Shown: positions 26,288 through 33,254 of the stretch, in pieces | How positions within the stretch are numbered: position 1 is the first letter of the stretch | Layout of the letters: the number at the start of each line of letters is the position of its first letter | DNA from: SHYQ01 sp041674525 | GTDB taxonomy: Bacteria > Chloroflexota > Dehalococcoidia > UBA2979 | Assembly (NCBI GenBank): GCA_041674525.1 | Contig: JBAYVN010000020.1 | Location: forward strand, 1-33,254 | Direction: 5' to 3' | Length of the DNA: 33,254 bases | Made by a program: the position numbers and the translations under genes | The notes under the pieces: model-generated | Told to the model about the DNA's origin: nothing | The model's input: only the letters and a program-made list of their open reading frames with translations | Databases searched by the model: none

Positions 26288-27759
26288 GCCTGCGCTCCTT
26301 CTTGAGCCGCGGCGTCGGCGGACGCGGTGATCTCATCCGTGGGGACGAACCACTCGCGCTTCCTCGACACGGACGTGTTCACGAACAGGCGCAGCAGCAC
26401 GCGCGTCACGGTGATCGCCGTGAACAGCGAGACGAGCACGCCGACGGCGAGCGTCAGCGCGAAGCCCTGCACCAGTGGTGCATCGAATGTGCCGATGAAC
26501 GGCACCTGCACGCCGCCGCCCAGGACGTAGAGGATGGCGCACGTGATCAGCGTGGAGGCGTTGGAGTCGCGGATGGAGGGCCACGCGCGGAAGAACCCGG
26601 CCTGGATCGCAGTGCTGTAGGAACGTCCCGCGCGCAATTCTTCCTTCATGCGCTCGAAGATCAGGACATTCGCGTCCACCGCCATGCCGATCGAGAGCAC
26701 GAACGCGCCGATGCCCGCCAGCGTCAGCGTGACCGGTACGAGCTTGAAGACCGCCAGCGAGAGGATGGTATAGACAAGCAGCGCGATCGCGGCGATCACA
26801 CCGGGGAAGCGGTAGTACAGCACCATGAACAGCATGACCAGCAGCAGGCCGATCTGTCCAGCGAGGATCGAACGCTGCACTGAGTTCGCGCCCAGCGTCG
26901 CCGCGACATTCTGTTCCTGGAGCACCGTGAGTTCGAGCGGCAGCGCTCCGGCGTTCAACTGGATCACCAGCTCGCGCGCCCGGTCCACGGACAGCCCGGT
27001 GATCTGTCCGCGATCGGAGATCACGCCCTGCACCACCGGCGCGGAGAGTTCCTCGTTGTCCAGGTAGATCGCGACACGGTTGCCCAGCAGGCGCGTGGTG
27101 ATCTGCTTGAAGAGCTCGCCACCGTCACTCTGGAACTCGAAGCCGACGAGCGGCAGCCCCGCCTGGTCGAAGCCGACGTAGGCATTCGGCTTGAGGTAGC
27201 TCCCCTTCAACGGCAGCGTCTTGCCGTCGATGACGCCGGTCGCCTGCTTCCAGTTCCCCTGTTCGTCGCATGCGCCCACGCTCTGCGCGTCGGCCTGGCT
27301 GGTCGCCGGCTCGCAGAAGCGGAGCTGGGCCGTCCGGCCGAGGAGCGAGCGCGCCTTCTCCGGCGTCAGGCCGGGGAGCTGGACGGAGATGTTGGCTTCG
27401 CCCTGCTTCGTGATCTCCGCCTCGGAGAGCCCGGAGGCGTCGACGCGCTTCCGCAGAACGCGGATGGTGCCCTCCAGCGCGTCGCTCACGTTCCCCTCGA
27501 AGTCGCTCGGGACGTCCGCGCGCAGCAGGAGGCGCGTCCCGCCCTGCAGGTCCAGGCCAAGCCTCATCTCGCGGCGCTCGAAGCCGCCGATGTGGACGCC
27601 CTTGCCGCTCGGCCACGGGATCGTGATCGCCTTGCCCCCGGGCAGCGCGATGCGCGAGGGCAGCACGGTCCCCGGCTCCGCCGGCCAGACGACGTACAGC
27701 CCCACCAGCGCCACCAGCAGGATCGCGAGGAGCGGGACCAGGCGAGCGCGCTTGCTCAC
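26284..27759 (-). CDS. secD: Protein translocase subunit SecD
   Basis: 491 residues. Helix 1 at about 7-25 is followed by MRLGLDLQGGTRLLL (the P1 signature), RVLRKRVDASGLSEAEI, and VQLPGLTPEKARSLLGRTAQLRF. A P1 base/head domain and five C-terminal helices follow, with GIGAFVLSIGMAVDANVLIFERMKEELR, the conserved TM4/TM5 proton-relay area. Membrane partner of SecF in SecDF, pulling exported chains on the outer face of the membrane. GTG start at 27759 overlaps the stop of the acidic small gene as GTGA, and the 3' end overlaps secF the same way, so three genes look translationally linked. Two cysteines (in LRFCEP and VGACDEQ) lie in the extracytoplasmic domain and could form a disulfide. Confidence 0.96.
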   Translation of the reverse strand: MSKRARLVPLLAILLVALVGLYVVWPAEPGTVLPSRIALPGGKAITIPWPSGKGVHIGGFERREMRLGLDLQGGTRLLLRADVPSDFEGNVSDALEGTIRVLRKRVDASGLSEAEITKQGEANISVQLPGLTPEKARSLLGRTAQLRFCEPATSQADAQSVGACDEQGNWKQATGVIDGKTLPLKGSYLKPNAYVGFDQAGLPLVGFEFQSDGGELFKQITTRLLGNRVAIYLDNEELSAPVVQGVISDRGQITGLSVDRARELVIQLNAGALPLELTVLQEQNVAATLGANSVQRSILAGQIGLLLVMLFMVLYYRFPGVIAAIALLVYTILSLAVFKLVPVTLTLAGIGAFVLSIGMAVDANVLIFERMKEELRAGRSYSTAIQAGFFRAWPSIRDSNASTLITCAILYVLGGGVQVPFIGTFDAPLVQGFALTLAVGVLVSLFTAITVTRVLLRLFVNTSVSRKREWFVPTDEITASADAAAQEGAQA

Positions 27760-28088
27760 CGGGACATGACCGCCCTCGGCGCCCGGGTCACGATCACGGC
27801 GTTCTCCGGCTCGGCGTCGTCGTCATCCCAGTCGTCATCGTCATCGTCGTCGTCCTCGTCCCAGTCGTCGTCATCGTCGAGGTCGTCCTCGTCCCAGTCC
27901 TCGTCCTCGTCCAGGTCGTCGTCGTCCCAGTCCTCGTCCTCGTCGTCGTCATCATCGTCCTCGTCATCCGGCTCCTCGTCGGAGAGGCGGTGGCGGGCGA
28001 CCAGGGCATGTACGCCAGCGGCGCCCCAGGGAAGCGCGCTCTCCGTGCGGGTCTCGGCGGTGGTGATCTGGGCGAGCAGGGTGTCCAT
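27756..28088 (-). CDS. Extremely acidic protein with 11-residue Trp repeats
   Basis: 110 residues, no family recognised. The N-terminal 35 residues (LLAQITTAETRTESALPWG, HALVARHRLS) are ordinary. Residues 36-93 are almost only Asp and Glu, broken by Trp54, Trp65, Trp76 and Trp87, exactly 11 apart, and Leu59 and Leu70, also 11 apart. A short non-acidic tail (NAVIVTRAPRAVMSR) ends it. No signal peptide or membrane helix, so probably cytoplasmic. ATG at 28088 has GAGG eight bases upstream. The TGA overlaps the secD GTG (GTGA), and the gene sits between yajC and secD, so it should be made with SecD. An electrostatic binding partner role is only a guess. The opposite-strand serine-rich frame is a shadow. 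Confidence 0.75.
   Translation of the reverse strand: MDTLLAQITTAETRTESALPWGAAGVHALVARHRLSDEEPDDEDDDDDDEDEDWDDDDLDEDEDWDEDDLDDDDDWDEDDDDDDDDWDDDDAEPENAVIVTRAPRAVMSR
27816..27932 (-). repeat. 33-bp tandem repeat encoding the acidic Trp motif
   Basis: Three and a half units of 33 bp encode D-W followed by nine acidic or Leu residues. Trp codons (CCA on the plus strand) begin at 27828, 27861, 27894 and 27927, exactly 33 apart. Units differ at several codons (GAC/GAT/GAG), so this is an imperfect, probably selected, repeat. Confidence 0.85.
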
Positions 28089-28103
28089 CGGTCGATCCTC
28101 GAA
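28084..28103 (-). repeat. 20-bp direct repeat, copy at the start of the acidic gene
   Basis: Minus-strand sequence TTCGAGGATCGACCGATGGA: it contains the GAGG ribosome binding site and ATG of the acidic gene. An identical copy lies at 28274-28293, 190 bp away, inside yajC. Confidence 0.9.
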
Positions 28104-28164
28104 GAAGTCGGTGTGGGTTACGGCTGGATGGGGGTCGGACGTTGGTGGCACATCGTCTCCGAAT

Positions 28165-28464
28165 CTAGCGCGGGAATGCCTCGGTGTCGTCAGGGTGCGA
28201 CCGCCGGACGATGCTGGCAATCGCATTCGTCGTTCCGCGGACCTCCACGCCTGTGGCGAGCTCGAAGAGGATCTCCATCGGTCGATCCTCGAACGTGTTG
28301 ATGTCCTTCACGACAGCGTAGAACCCTCCCGCGGTCAGCACCTCGTCTCCGATGCGCAGGGCCGAGATATCCCGGCGCTGCTGCTTCTGCTGGTTGATCA
28401 CGGGTCGCAGCAGGATGAAGTAGAACGCCGCCATGACGGCGATGAGGACGAGGATCTCCTGCAA
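28165..28464 (-). CDS. yajC: Preprotein translocase subunit YajC
   Basis: 99 residues. One N-terminal membrane helix (about 3-19: EILVLIAVMAAFYFILL) is followed by the diagnostic RPVINQQKQQRRDISALRIGDEVLTAGGFYAVVKDI. YajC joins SecDF beside SecYEG. The start is TTG at 28464, directly after the def TAG, with GAGG eight bases upstream. No ATG would keep the helix intact. The copy of the 20-bp repeat codes FEDRPME in the middle of the protein. Followed 76 bases later by the acidic protein gene, then secD. Confidence 0.93.
   Translation of the reverse strand: MQEILVLIAVMAAFYFILLRPVINQQKQQRRDISALRIGDEVLTAGGFYAVVKDINTFEDRPMEILFELATGVEVRGTTNAIASIVRRSHPDDTEAFPR
28274..28293 (-). repeat. 20-bp direct repeat, copy inside yajC
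   Basis: Identical to 28084-28103. In yajC it codes the FEDRPM segment and contains an internal GAGG-8-ATG that could act as a cryptic start. Confidence 0.9.
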
Positions 28465-28968
28465 CTAGTCGTCCTCGCCCCGGGCCGGTGCCCCGGCAGG
28501 CTCGAGTTTCACCAGATCCGTCTTCGAGTCCAGGCGGTCCACGTACAGGATGCCGTTGACATGGTCGGTCTCGTGCTCCAGCGCCTGGGCCAGCAGATCG
28601 CCCTCGGACTTCACGCGGATCTCGCGTCCCTCTTCGTTCAGCGCCTTCACCACCACGGCCAGCGACCGGGTGAGCGACCCCCGGTAGCCCGGCACGGACA
28701 GGCAGCCCTCGTCCAGGCGGCGCTCGCCGCTGCGCTTGATGACCACGGGGTTGATCAGCGCGAACGGCTCCTCGTCGGGGATGCCGATCACCACCACCCG
28801 CAGCCCCACGCCGATCTGCGGCGCCGCGAGCCCCACGCCCTGCGCCGCGTACATGGACTCCGTCATGTCCGCGATCAACCGGCGGATCGAGTCGTCGACC
28901 CGCGACACCTTCTTCGCCGGGCGCCGCAGCACCGGGTCCCCCAGGTAGCGAATGGGACGGATCGTCAT
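28465..28968 (-). CDS. def: Peptide deformylase
   Basis: 167 residues; removes the formyl group from new N-termini in the cytoplasm. All three motifs are intact: GVGLAAPQIG (44-53), EGCLS (87-91, metal ligand Cys89) and HETDH (132-136, metal ligands and catalytic Glu). The acidic tail ARGEDD ends at the yajC start. ATG at 28968. It follows priA by 125 bases and has its own -10-like TACAAT, so def-yajC-acidic-secD-secF may be one operon linking N-terminal processing and export. Confidence 0.96.
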   Translation of the reverse strand: MTIRPIRYLGDPVLRRPAKKVSRVDDSIRRLIADMTESMYAAQGVGLAAPQIGVGLRVVVIGIPDEEPFALINPVVIKRSGERRLDEGCLSVPGYRGSLTRSLAVVVKALNEEGREIRVKSEGDLLAQALEHETDHVNGILYVDRLDSKTDLVKLEPAGAPARGEDD

Positions 28969-29033
28969 GTACCCGCTTCCCGCCAGATCACGCCGGCCGC
29001 CGAATCATGTCAGCAGCCAGATCACGTCGGCAG

Positions 29034-29039
29034 ATTGTA
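29034..29039 (-). promoter_or_regulatory. Candidate -10 element for def-yajC-secDF
   Basis: TACAAT on the minus strand, about 65 bases upstream of def, in the gap after priA. Five of six match the consensus; no clear -35. Confidence 0.5.
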
Positions 29040-29093
29040 GCGCCCACCCCCCGCAACGTCCCCGGCAGTGCGCGCTCCCGTCACCGCGCGCCC

Positions 29094-31841
29094 TCAACTC
29101 ACGACGAGGGGATCGACGTCGATCGCCCAGCCCGGGGGGAGATCCACGTCCCGCACCAGCGCCGCCGGATCGTCGCCGCGCACGAGGATCGCCCAGCGGT
29201 GCCGGCCGCGCAGGCGCGCCACCTGCGGTGGCGTGGGGCCGAGGATGTCCACTCCCGGGCGCCCGGCGGCGATCGTTCGCAGCTCGGTCGCGAGCCGCTG
29301 CGCCTCGTCGCCGGCGTACTGGCGGCTCTCGTGGCTGAACAGCAGGCGGACGAGCCGCCGGAACGGGGGGTAGCCCAGTTCCGCGCGGCGGGCCAGCTCG
29401 TCCGCGTAAAAGCGATCGATGTCGTTCGCCGCCGCCGCGAGGATCGCCGGCTCCTCCGGCTGGAGGGTCTGGATGATCACCCGCCCCGGCCGCTCCGCGC
29501 GCCCCGCGCGCCCCGCGACCTGCACCAGCAGCTGGAACGTGCGCTCCCGCGCCCGGAAGTCCCCCTCGCGCAGCGTGTAGTCCGCCAGCACAACCCCCAC
29601 GAGCGTGACCAGCGGCAGGTCCAGGCCCTTCGCCACCATTTGCGTCCCCACCAGCACGTCCGCCTCGTGCCGCACGAACTGGCGAAGGATCGCGCCGTGC
29701 TGCTCGGCGGTCCGGGCGGTGTCGCGGTCCCAGCGCACCACGCGCGCGGTTGGGTAATGGCGGCGGACCTCCGACTCCACCTGCTGCGTCCCCGCGCGCA
29801 CAGGTCGCAGCGGCTGCCCGCAGGCGCCCTCGATGCACCGCGACGGGGCGCTGCGGGAGCGGCCGCACTGGTGGCAGACGAGGCGCGCCCCCTTCCGCAC
29901 CGTGCCGTCCGACTCCTTGATGTCGTGCGTGGACATGGAGACGTCGCAGGAGGGGCAGGTGGGCGAGTGTCCGCGCGGGCACAGCAGGTAGCCCGCCCGC
30001 CCGCGGCGGTTCAGGAACAGGATCGCCTGCTCGTCGCGGTCCAGGGTCTCGCCCAGCGCTTCGATCAGCCGCGGCGAGAAGAGCTCGTGCGATCCGCGCA
30101 TGTCGACGATCCGCACCTCCGGCATCTCCGACGACGGAGCCAGGTGGGGCGCCGGCTCGATCGCCACGCGGATCCGTCGAGGCAGGTCGACGCGCTCCAG
30201 CGCGCCGTTCCCCGCCGCCGCCAACCAGCGCTCGGCATCGGGCGTGGCGGTCCCGTACACCAGCGCCGCACCCGAGTGCCGCGCGAGCTCCGCCGCCACC
30301 GTGCGGGCGTCGTAGCGCGGCGCGGGGTCGTGCTGCTTGTACGTCCACTCGTGAGCCTCGTCGATCACGATCAGGCCGAGGTCCGGCTGGGGCGCGAAGA
30401 TCGCCGAACGCGAGCCGATCACCACGTCGTACTCCCCGCGCGCGATGCGGTGCCACTCGTCGTAGGCCTCGCCCAGGCTCAGCCCGGAGTGCAGCACGCC
30501 GACACGACCGGGGAAGCGCTCGGCGAATCGACGCACCGTCTGAGGTGTGAGCGCGATCTCCGGGACCAGCACGATCCCCCGCCGCCCGCGCTCGACCGCG
30601 TGCCGGAGCGCGCCCAGGTAGACCTCCGTCTTGCCGCTGCCGGTGACCCCGTGGAGCAGGATGCCGCTCCCGTCCTCGCGGTCAATCGCGGCGCGGATCC
30701 TCACTGCCGCCTTGCGCTGCTCCGCGATCAGCTCGACGGGCGGCCGCAGCACGAGGTCCACCAGGTGCCGCAGCGGATCGCGGCGGTCCAGCACCCCCTG
30801 CACCGTCACCATGCGCGCGGCGACCAGCCCCTCGACGGCAGCGCGCGCGTCGCCCCCGACCTCGGCCGGCAGCCCGCGCACCGGGAGCACCGGCTCCTCG
30901 CCGCGATCCCCCGCTGCCGCGAGGCGTTCGAGGATGGCCACCGCCGCCTGCTCCGTGCGCCCGCGCGACAGCACCCGCAGCAGGCGCGTGACCTCTACCT
31001 CCGGCAGCAGGAGCCGCACCAGGTCGCCGTGCTCACCTTCCCGCGCGAGCACCCCCTCGGCGATCAGCGTCTCCACGGCCGGCGCCCCGCGCGCCTCGCG
31101 GGCCACGTCCGCGAAGGGCGCCGTTCTGCCCGCCGCGGCGAGCGTGCGGATCGCCCGCGCCCGTCGCGAGGATCGCCGCCCCTCGATGGCGTCGGCGAAC
31201 GCGCGCGCCTGCGCCGGCGCGACCGCCAGCCGGACCACCTCCACCACGCGCGGCCGCGCTCGCGCCGGTGCCAGGGTGTAGTGCCGCTCGACGAGCCTGC
31301 GGCGGATGAGCACGCCGAGCGCGGCATCGAAGCCCCGCGCCGTCAGCGCCGGCGCCATCGCATCGCGCAGCTCCTCCGTGTCGACGGGCGTTTCCGTCAG
31401 CGCGTCGTAGATGGCCTGCTGGCGTTCCGACAGCGCCGAGGGCGCGCCGGCGCCTCGCGCCACCGCCGTGCGAGGGCGCTCGCCGGCGCCGGGCGGCAGG
31501 AACAGCGCGTGCGCCTCCCACGGCGGCGCGAGGTAGTAATGCTGGAGCCACGCCGCCAGGGCCATGCGGTCCACCGGGATCCGTGGGGGCGCGTCGATCG
31601 CCCCCTCCAGCGGGCGCACCTCCGCAGGATCGAATCCCGGCGTGTCCAGCGGTCCCTCGACGACCACGCCCTGCAGCGTCCGGACCCCCCACGGCACGTG
31701 CACCACCTCGCCGCACGCCACGGTGCGCCCGGGGGGAATGGAGTAGGAGAACGTGAGGCGGGTGGGGCGCCCGGAGTTGACCGCCACCTTCACATAGCGC
31801 GGTCGTGCGAACGAAGCGGCCGGGGTCGGAGTCTCGGGCAT
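29094..31841 (-). CDS. priA: Primosomal protein N' (replication restart helicase PriA)
   Basis: 915 residues, long for PriA (about 730-820). The N-terminal 3'-end-binding domain includes RLTFSYSIPPG and GEVVHVPWGVRTLQGVVVEG. An enlarged region to about 390 holds winged-helix-like segments. The SF2 helicase follows: GVTGSGKTEVYLGAL near 396-410, VIDEAHEW near 494, and GTATPDAE. A zinc region near 620-680 (CPRGHSPTCPSC, LVCHQCGRS, CIEGACG) differs from the usual four CxxC pairs, with CxxxH first and CxxxxC last. GTQMVAKGLDLPLVTLVGVV and QVAGRAGRAERPG complete motifs V-VI. It reloads DnaB at broken forks. ATG at 31841 with no SD; a leaderless promoter fits. Confidence 0.94.
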   Translation of the reverse strand: MPETPTPAASFARPRYVKVAVNSGRPTRLTFSYSIPPGRTVACGEVVHVPWGVRTLQGVVVEGPLDTPGFDPAEVRPLEGAIDAPPRIPVDRMALAAWLQHYYLAPPWEAHALFLPPGAGERPRTAVARGAGAPSALSERQQAIYDALTETPVDTEELRDAMAPALTARGFDAALGVLIRRRLVERHYTLAPARARPRVVEVVRLAVAPAQARAFADAIEGRRSSRRARAIRTLAAAGRTAPFADVAREARGAPAVETLIAEGVLAREGEHGDLVRLLLPEVEVTRLLRVLSRGRTEQAAVAILERLAAAGDRGEEPVLPVRGLPAEVGGDARAAVEGLVAARMVTVQGVLDRRDPLRHLVDLVLRPPVELIAEQRKAAVRIRAAIDREDGSGILLHGVTGSGKTEVYLGALRHAVERGRRGIVLVPEIALTPQTVRRFAERFPGRVGVLHSGLSLGEAYDEWHRIARGEYDVVIGSRSAIFAPQPDLGLIVIDEAHEWTYKQHDPAPRYDARTVAAELARHSGAALVYGTATPDAERWLAAAGNGALERVDLPRRIRVAIEPAPHLAPSSEMPEVRIVDMRGSHELFSPRLIEALGETLDRDEQAILFLNRRGRAGYLLCPRGHSPTCPSCDVSMSTHDIKESDGTVRKGARLVCHQCGRSRSAPSRCIEGACGQPLRPVRAGTQQVESEVRRHYPTARVVRWDRDTARTAEQHGAILRQFVRHEADVLVGTQMVAKGLDLPLVTLVGVVLADYTLREGDFRARERTFQLLVQVAGRAGRAERPGRVIIQTLQPEEPAILAAAANDIDRFYADELARRAELGYPPFRRLVRLLFSHESRQYAGDEAQRLATELRTIAAGRPGVDILGPTPPQVARLRGRHRWAILVRGDDPAALVRDVDLPPGWAIDVDPLVVS

Positions 31842-31847
31842 GACCGG

Positions 31848-31853
31848 ATCATA
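31848..31853 (-). promoter_or_regulatory. Leaderless -10 promoter of priA
   Basis: TATGAT on the minus strand, exactly six bases before the priA ATG, with no Shine-Dalgarno. It lies between the rplS terminator and priA, so priA is probably transcribed on its own. Confidence 0.65.
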
Positions 31854-31928
31854 CGGAGCCCGTCGCCCGGTTCACGCGATGAGCGGCACCGCCGGCCCCG
31901 CGCCCCGCCCGCGGTGCCGGCGAAACGC

Positions 31929-31956
31929 GCGAGGCCGGGCATACGCCCGGCCTCGC
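31929..31956 (-). terminator. Rho-independent terminator after rplS
   Basis: Perfect 12-bp stem (31929-31940 with 31945-31956), 4-base loop, followed on the minus strand by GCGTTTCG, 24 bases after the rplS stop. The tail is weak in T but the stem is very stable. Confidence 0.85.
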
Positions 31957-31980
31957 GGAGGTGCTGCTCGGAGGCGGCGG

Positions 31981-32334
31981 CTACCCGCGGCGCGCTTCCT
32001 TCACCCGCGCAGCGCGGCCGGTGCGCCCGCGGAGGTAATACAGGCGGCTGCGGCGCACGCGGCCCTTGCGGGTCACCGCCACGGCCTCCAGCCGCGGGCT
32101 GTTGAACGGGAAGGTGCGCTCCACCCCGATGCCCGAGGCGATGCGGCGCACGGTGAAGTTGCCGGCCGGACCGTTCCTGACGCGGATCACCACGCCCTCG
32201 AAGGGCTGGAGGCGCTCGCGGTCACCCTCGACGACGCGGGCCTGCACACGGACGGTGTCGCCCGGTCCGAACGGCGGGAGCGCCGGCAGGTGCGCGGGGC
32301 GCGGCTGGACGATGTCACGCAGGTCGATGGCCAT
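31981..32334 (-). CDS. rplS: 50S ribosomal protein L19
   Basis: 117 residues, normal for bL19. FGPGDTVRVQARVVEGDRER, QPFEGVVIRVRN, FTVRRIASGIGVERTFPFNSP and RKGRVRRSRLYYLRGRTGRAARVKE are all family blocks. It sits at the subunit interface of the ribosome. The start is ATG at 32334; a frame 31 codons longer has no family likeness. Downstream of trmD as in many bacteria, but a VOC-family gene lies between. Own promoter and terminator make it a likely single-gene transcript. Confidence 0.96.
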   Translation of the reverse strand: MAIDLRDIVQPRPAHLPALPPFGPGDTVRVQARVVEGDRERLQPFEGVVIRVRNGPAGNFTVRRIASGIGVERTFPFNSPRLEAVAVTRKGRVRRSRLYYLRGRTGRAARVKEARRG

Positions 32335-32393
32335 GGTCAGTTCCCGTCGGGATCGAGGATTGGCAGGCACGCCCGCCGGACGCGCGAACACCG

Positions 32394-32423
32394 AGTCTAC
32401 CGGCACCCCGGGTCTAGCGTCGA
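32394..32423 (-). promoter_or_regulatory. Promoter of rplS
   Basis: On the minus strand TCGACG (32418-32423, four of six matches to the -35 consensus) and TAGACT (32394-32399) are separated by 18 bases, giving a leader of about 50 bases. One of the few places here with both hexamers. Confidence 0.5.
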
Positions 32424-32501
32424 GCACCCGGAGTCGCCTCCGGGAGTCGCGACGGGCCCCGCCCGCCGGCAGGCCACGAGGGGGCCCGAGGACCGACTGT
32501 G

Positions 32502-32906
32502 CTAGCCCGGCCGCCCCTGCCTACCCTGCGGCGCCGCCTCGAAGAGCTCGATCGGGTTGCCCGACGGATCCTCGACCAGGATCTGGCGCCCACCCATGCC
32601 ATGGACGATCTCGTTCCGGAAGGCGTGACCGGCCGCCCGGATCCGCGCGACGGCGGCGTCGAGGTCGTCCACCTCGATCATGATGCGGTTCCAGCCGCCG
32701 GGCTCGGGCGCCCTGCCGTCCGGCATGGACTGGCCCGCGCCGCCGCCCCCGCCGGGCTGGTTCAGCAGCAGCCGCAGGTCACCGCGCGAGAGGGCGGCGA
32801 ACGGCGGCGCAGGATGCATGTCGACGGTGAAGCCGAGGGCGTCGGTGTAGAACGGAAGCACGGCATCCACGTCGTGGACGATGTAGCGAACGCTCACGGT
32901 GCTCAC
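32502..32906 (-). CDS. VOC-superfamily (glyoxalase/dioxygenase fold) protein
   Basis: 134 residues. VRYIVHDVDAVLPFYTDALGF and LRLLLNQPG form the first beta-alpha-beta-beta-beta unit, and WNRIMIEVDDLDAAVARIRAAG and RQILVEDPSGNPIELFE the second. That is a single VOC (vicinal oxygen chelate) chain. A putative metal-ligand Glu lies in the final PIELFE. The first unit has Tyr8/Val10 where a His ligand is often found, so it may not be a classical glyoxalase I. Substrate unknown. A Gly/Pro loop (GGGGGAGQSMPDGRAPEPGG) joins the units. GTG at 32906, weak SD. It lies between trmD and rplS. Confidence 0.85.
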   Translation of the reverse strand: MSTVSVRYIVHDVDAVLPFYTDALGFTVDMHPAPPFAALSRGDLRLLLNQPGGGGGAGQSMPDGRAPEPGGWNRIMIEVDDLDAAVARIRAAGHAFRNEIVHGMGGRQILVEDPSGNPIELFEAAPQGRQGRPG

Positions 32907-32962
32907 GGGTACTTCGCTTCCCGTTGCGGCGCCGCCTCGGGCGCCTCGCTCTCAGAGCTCCC

Positions 32963-32968
32963 AGAATA
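32963..32968 (-). promoter_or_regulatory. Candidate -10 element for the VOC gene
   Basis: TATTCT on the minus strand, about 57 bases upstream of the VOC start, in the 119-base gap after trmD. No convincing -35. Confidence 0.4.
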
Positions 32969-33025
32969 CGCCCGTCCCCCGAGCCTCGATGTCCGCGTCC
33001 GTTCCGTCCGGGATTCCCGCGCAGC

Positions 33026-33254
33026 TTACGGCTGCTCGTCCAGCCACCGGCGCTCCACGGGAGTGATCTCGGCGCGCTCGAGGAGGTCCGGCCGCAGGTC
33101 GCGCGTGCGCAGCAGGCGCTGGCGGCGGCGCCACCGGTCCACCTCCGCGTGGTGGCCGGAGAGGAGCACCAGCGGCACCTCCCACCCCCGGAACTCCGGC
33201 GGCCGCGTGTACTGCGGGTACTCCAGCAGTCCGTCGTCGAACGACTCCTCGGAC
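33026..33254 (-). CDS. trmD: tRNA (guanine-N1)-methyltransferase TrmD, C-terminal part
   Basis: Frame open at the window edge; ends with TAA at 33026-33028, leaving about 75 C-terminal residues. LEYPQYTRPPEFRGWEVP followed by LVLLSGHHAEVDRWRRRQ and LLRTRDLRPDLLERAEI is the conserved C-terminal half of TrmD, the SPOUT-class enzyme that makes m1G37 in tRNAs. The SGHHAEVDRWRR part holds the catalytic-region residues of the C-terminal domain. The N-terminal knot lies outside the window. It lies upstream of rplS, as is usual for the rpsP-rimM-trmD-rplS set. Confidence 0.93.
   Translation of the reverse strand, partial: SEESFDDGLLEYPQYTRPPEFRGWEVPLVLLSGHHAEVDRWRRRQRLLRTRDLRPDLLERAEITPVERRWLDEQP

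Noticed and set aside
27592..29040. Long plus-strand frame with a serine-rich tract opposite the acidic gene
   Set aside because: The serine run is simply the complement of the Asp codons (GAC/GAT read as GTC/ATC shifts to TCG/TCA). It runs antisense through secD, yajC and def, and has no ribosome binding site or family likeness.

Overview
This 33 kb window is a GC-rich chromosomal segment dense in housekeeping genes. I see no tRNA or rRNA gene, prophage, insertion sequence or CRISPR array. Gene content suggests a high-GC Gram-positive-like or Chloroflexota bacterium, with Chloroflexota my best guess. The pointers are a one-copy tig-clpP-clpX cluster whose ClpP has an HMHQALGG active-site stretch, a type-B succinate dehydrogenase, an F420/FMN-type PPOX protein, TlyA, and a predicted non-discriminating AspRS. 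The lineage call is inference.

Layout. (1) 1-4570, plus strand: the end of an acyl-CoA carboxylase carboxyltransferase gene, then icd, mdh and fumC. (2) 4513-4928: convergent intergenic region with two strong terminators flanking a ~150-bp hairpin-rich inverted-repeat element. (3) 4929-8369, minus: sdhC-sdhA-sdhB. The TCA genes therefore converge on one locus. (4) 8438-11286, minus: tlyA, nadK, an ArgA-type GNAT and a Nudix hydrolase, with stop/start overlaps. (5) 11385-14915, minus: tig-clpP-clpX. (6) 15115-18740, minus: an oligopeptide/dipeptide ABC importer (oppA-oppB-oppC) without ATPase genes in the window. (7) 18868-21243, minus: aspS and a PPOX-fold protein. (8) 21354-25002, plus: hemW, a GyrI-like protein, selB. 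(9) 25013-28968, minus: def-yajC-(acidic repeat protein)-secD-secF. (10) 29094-33254, minus: trmD (partial), a VOC protein, rplS, priA.

Most distinctive points. A 110-residue extremely acidic protein with an exact 11-residue tryptophan repeat is encoded between yajC and secD and overlaps secD by four bases. A 20-bp direct repeat links its start region to the inside of yajC. SecF carries a ~120-residue insertion in its extracytoplasmic loop, with an SH3b-like segment. Four genes (hemW, selB, priA and the GNAT) have a TANNNT hexamer exactly six bases before the start codon, indicating leaderless transcription. mdh appears to start at CTG. AspRS has His31 and Gly83, the pair linked to non-discriminating enzymes.

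Start codons were chosen from Shine-Dalgarno matches, stop/start overlaps and family N-termini. Promoters were judged by eye and are less certain than the genes.
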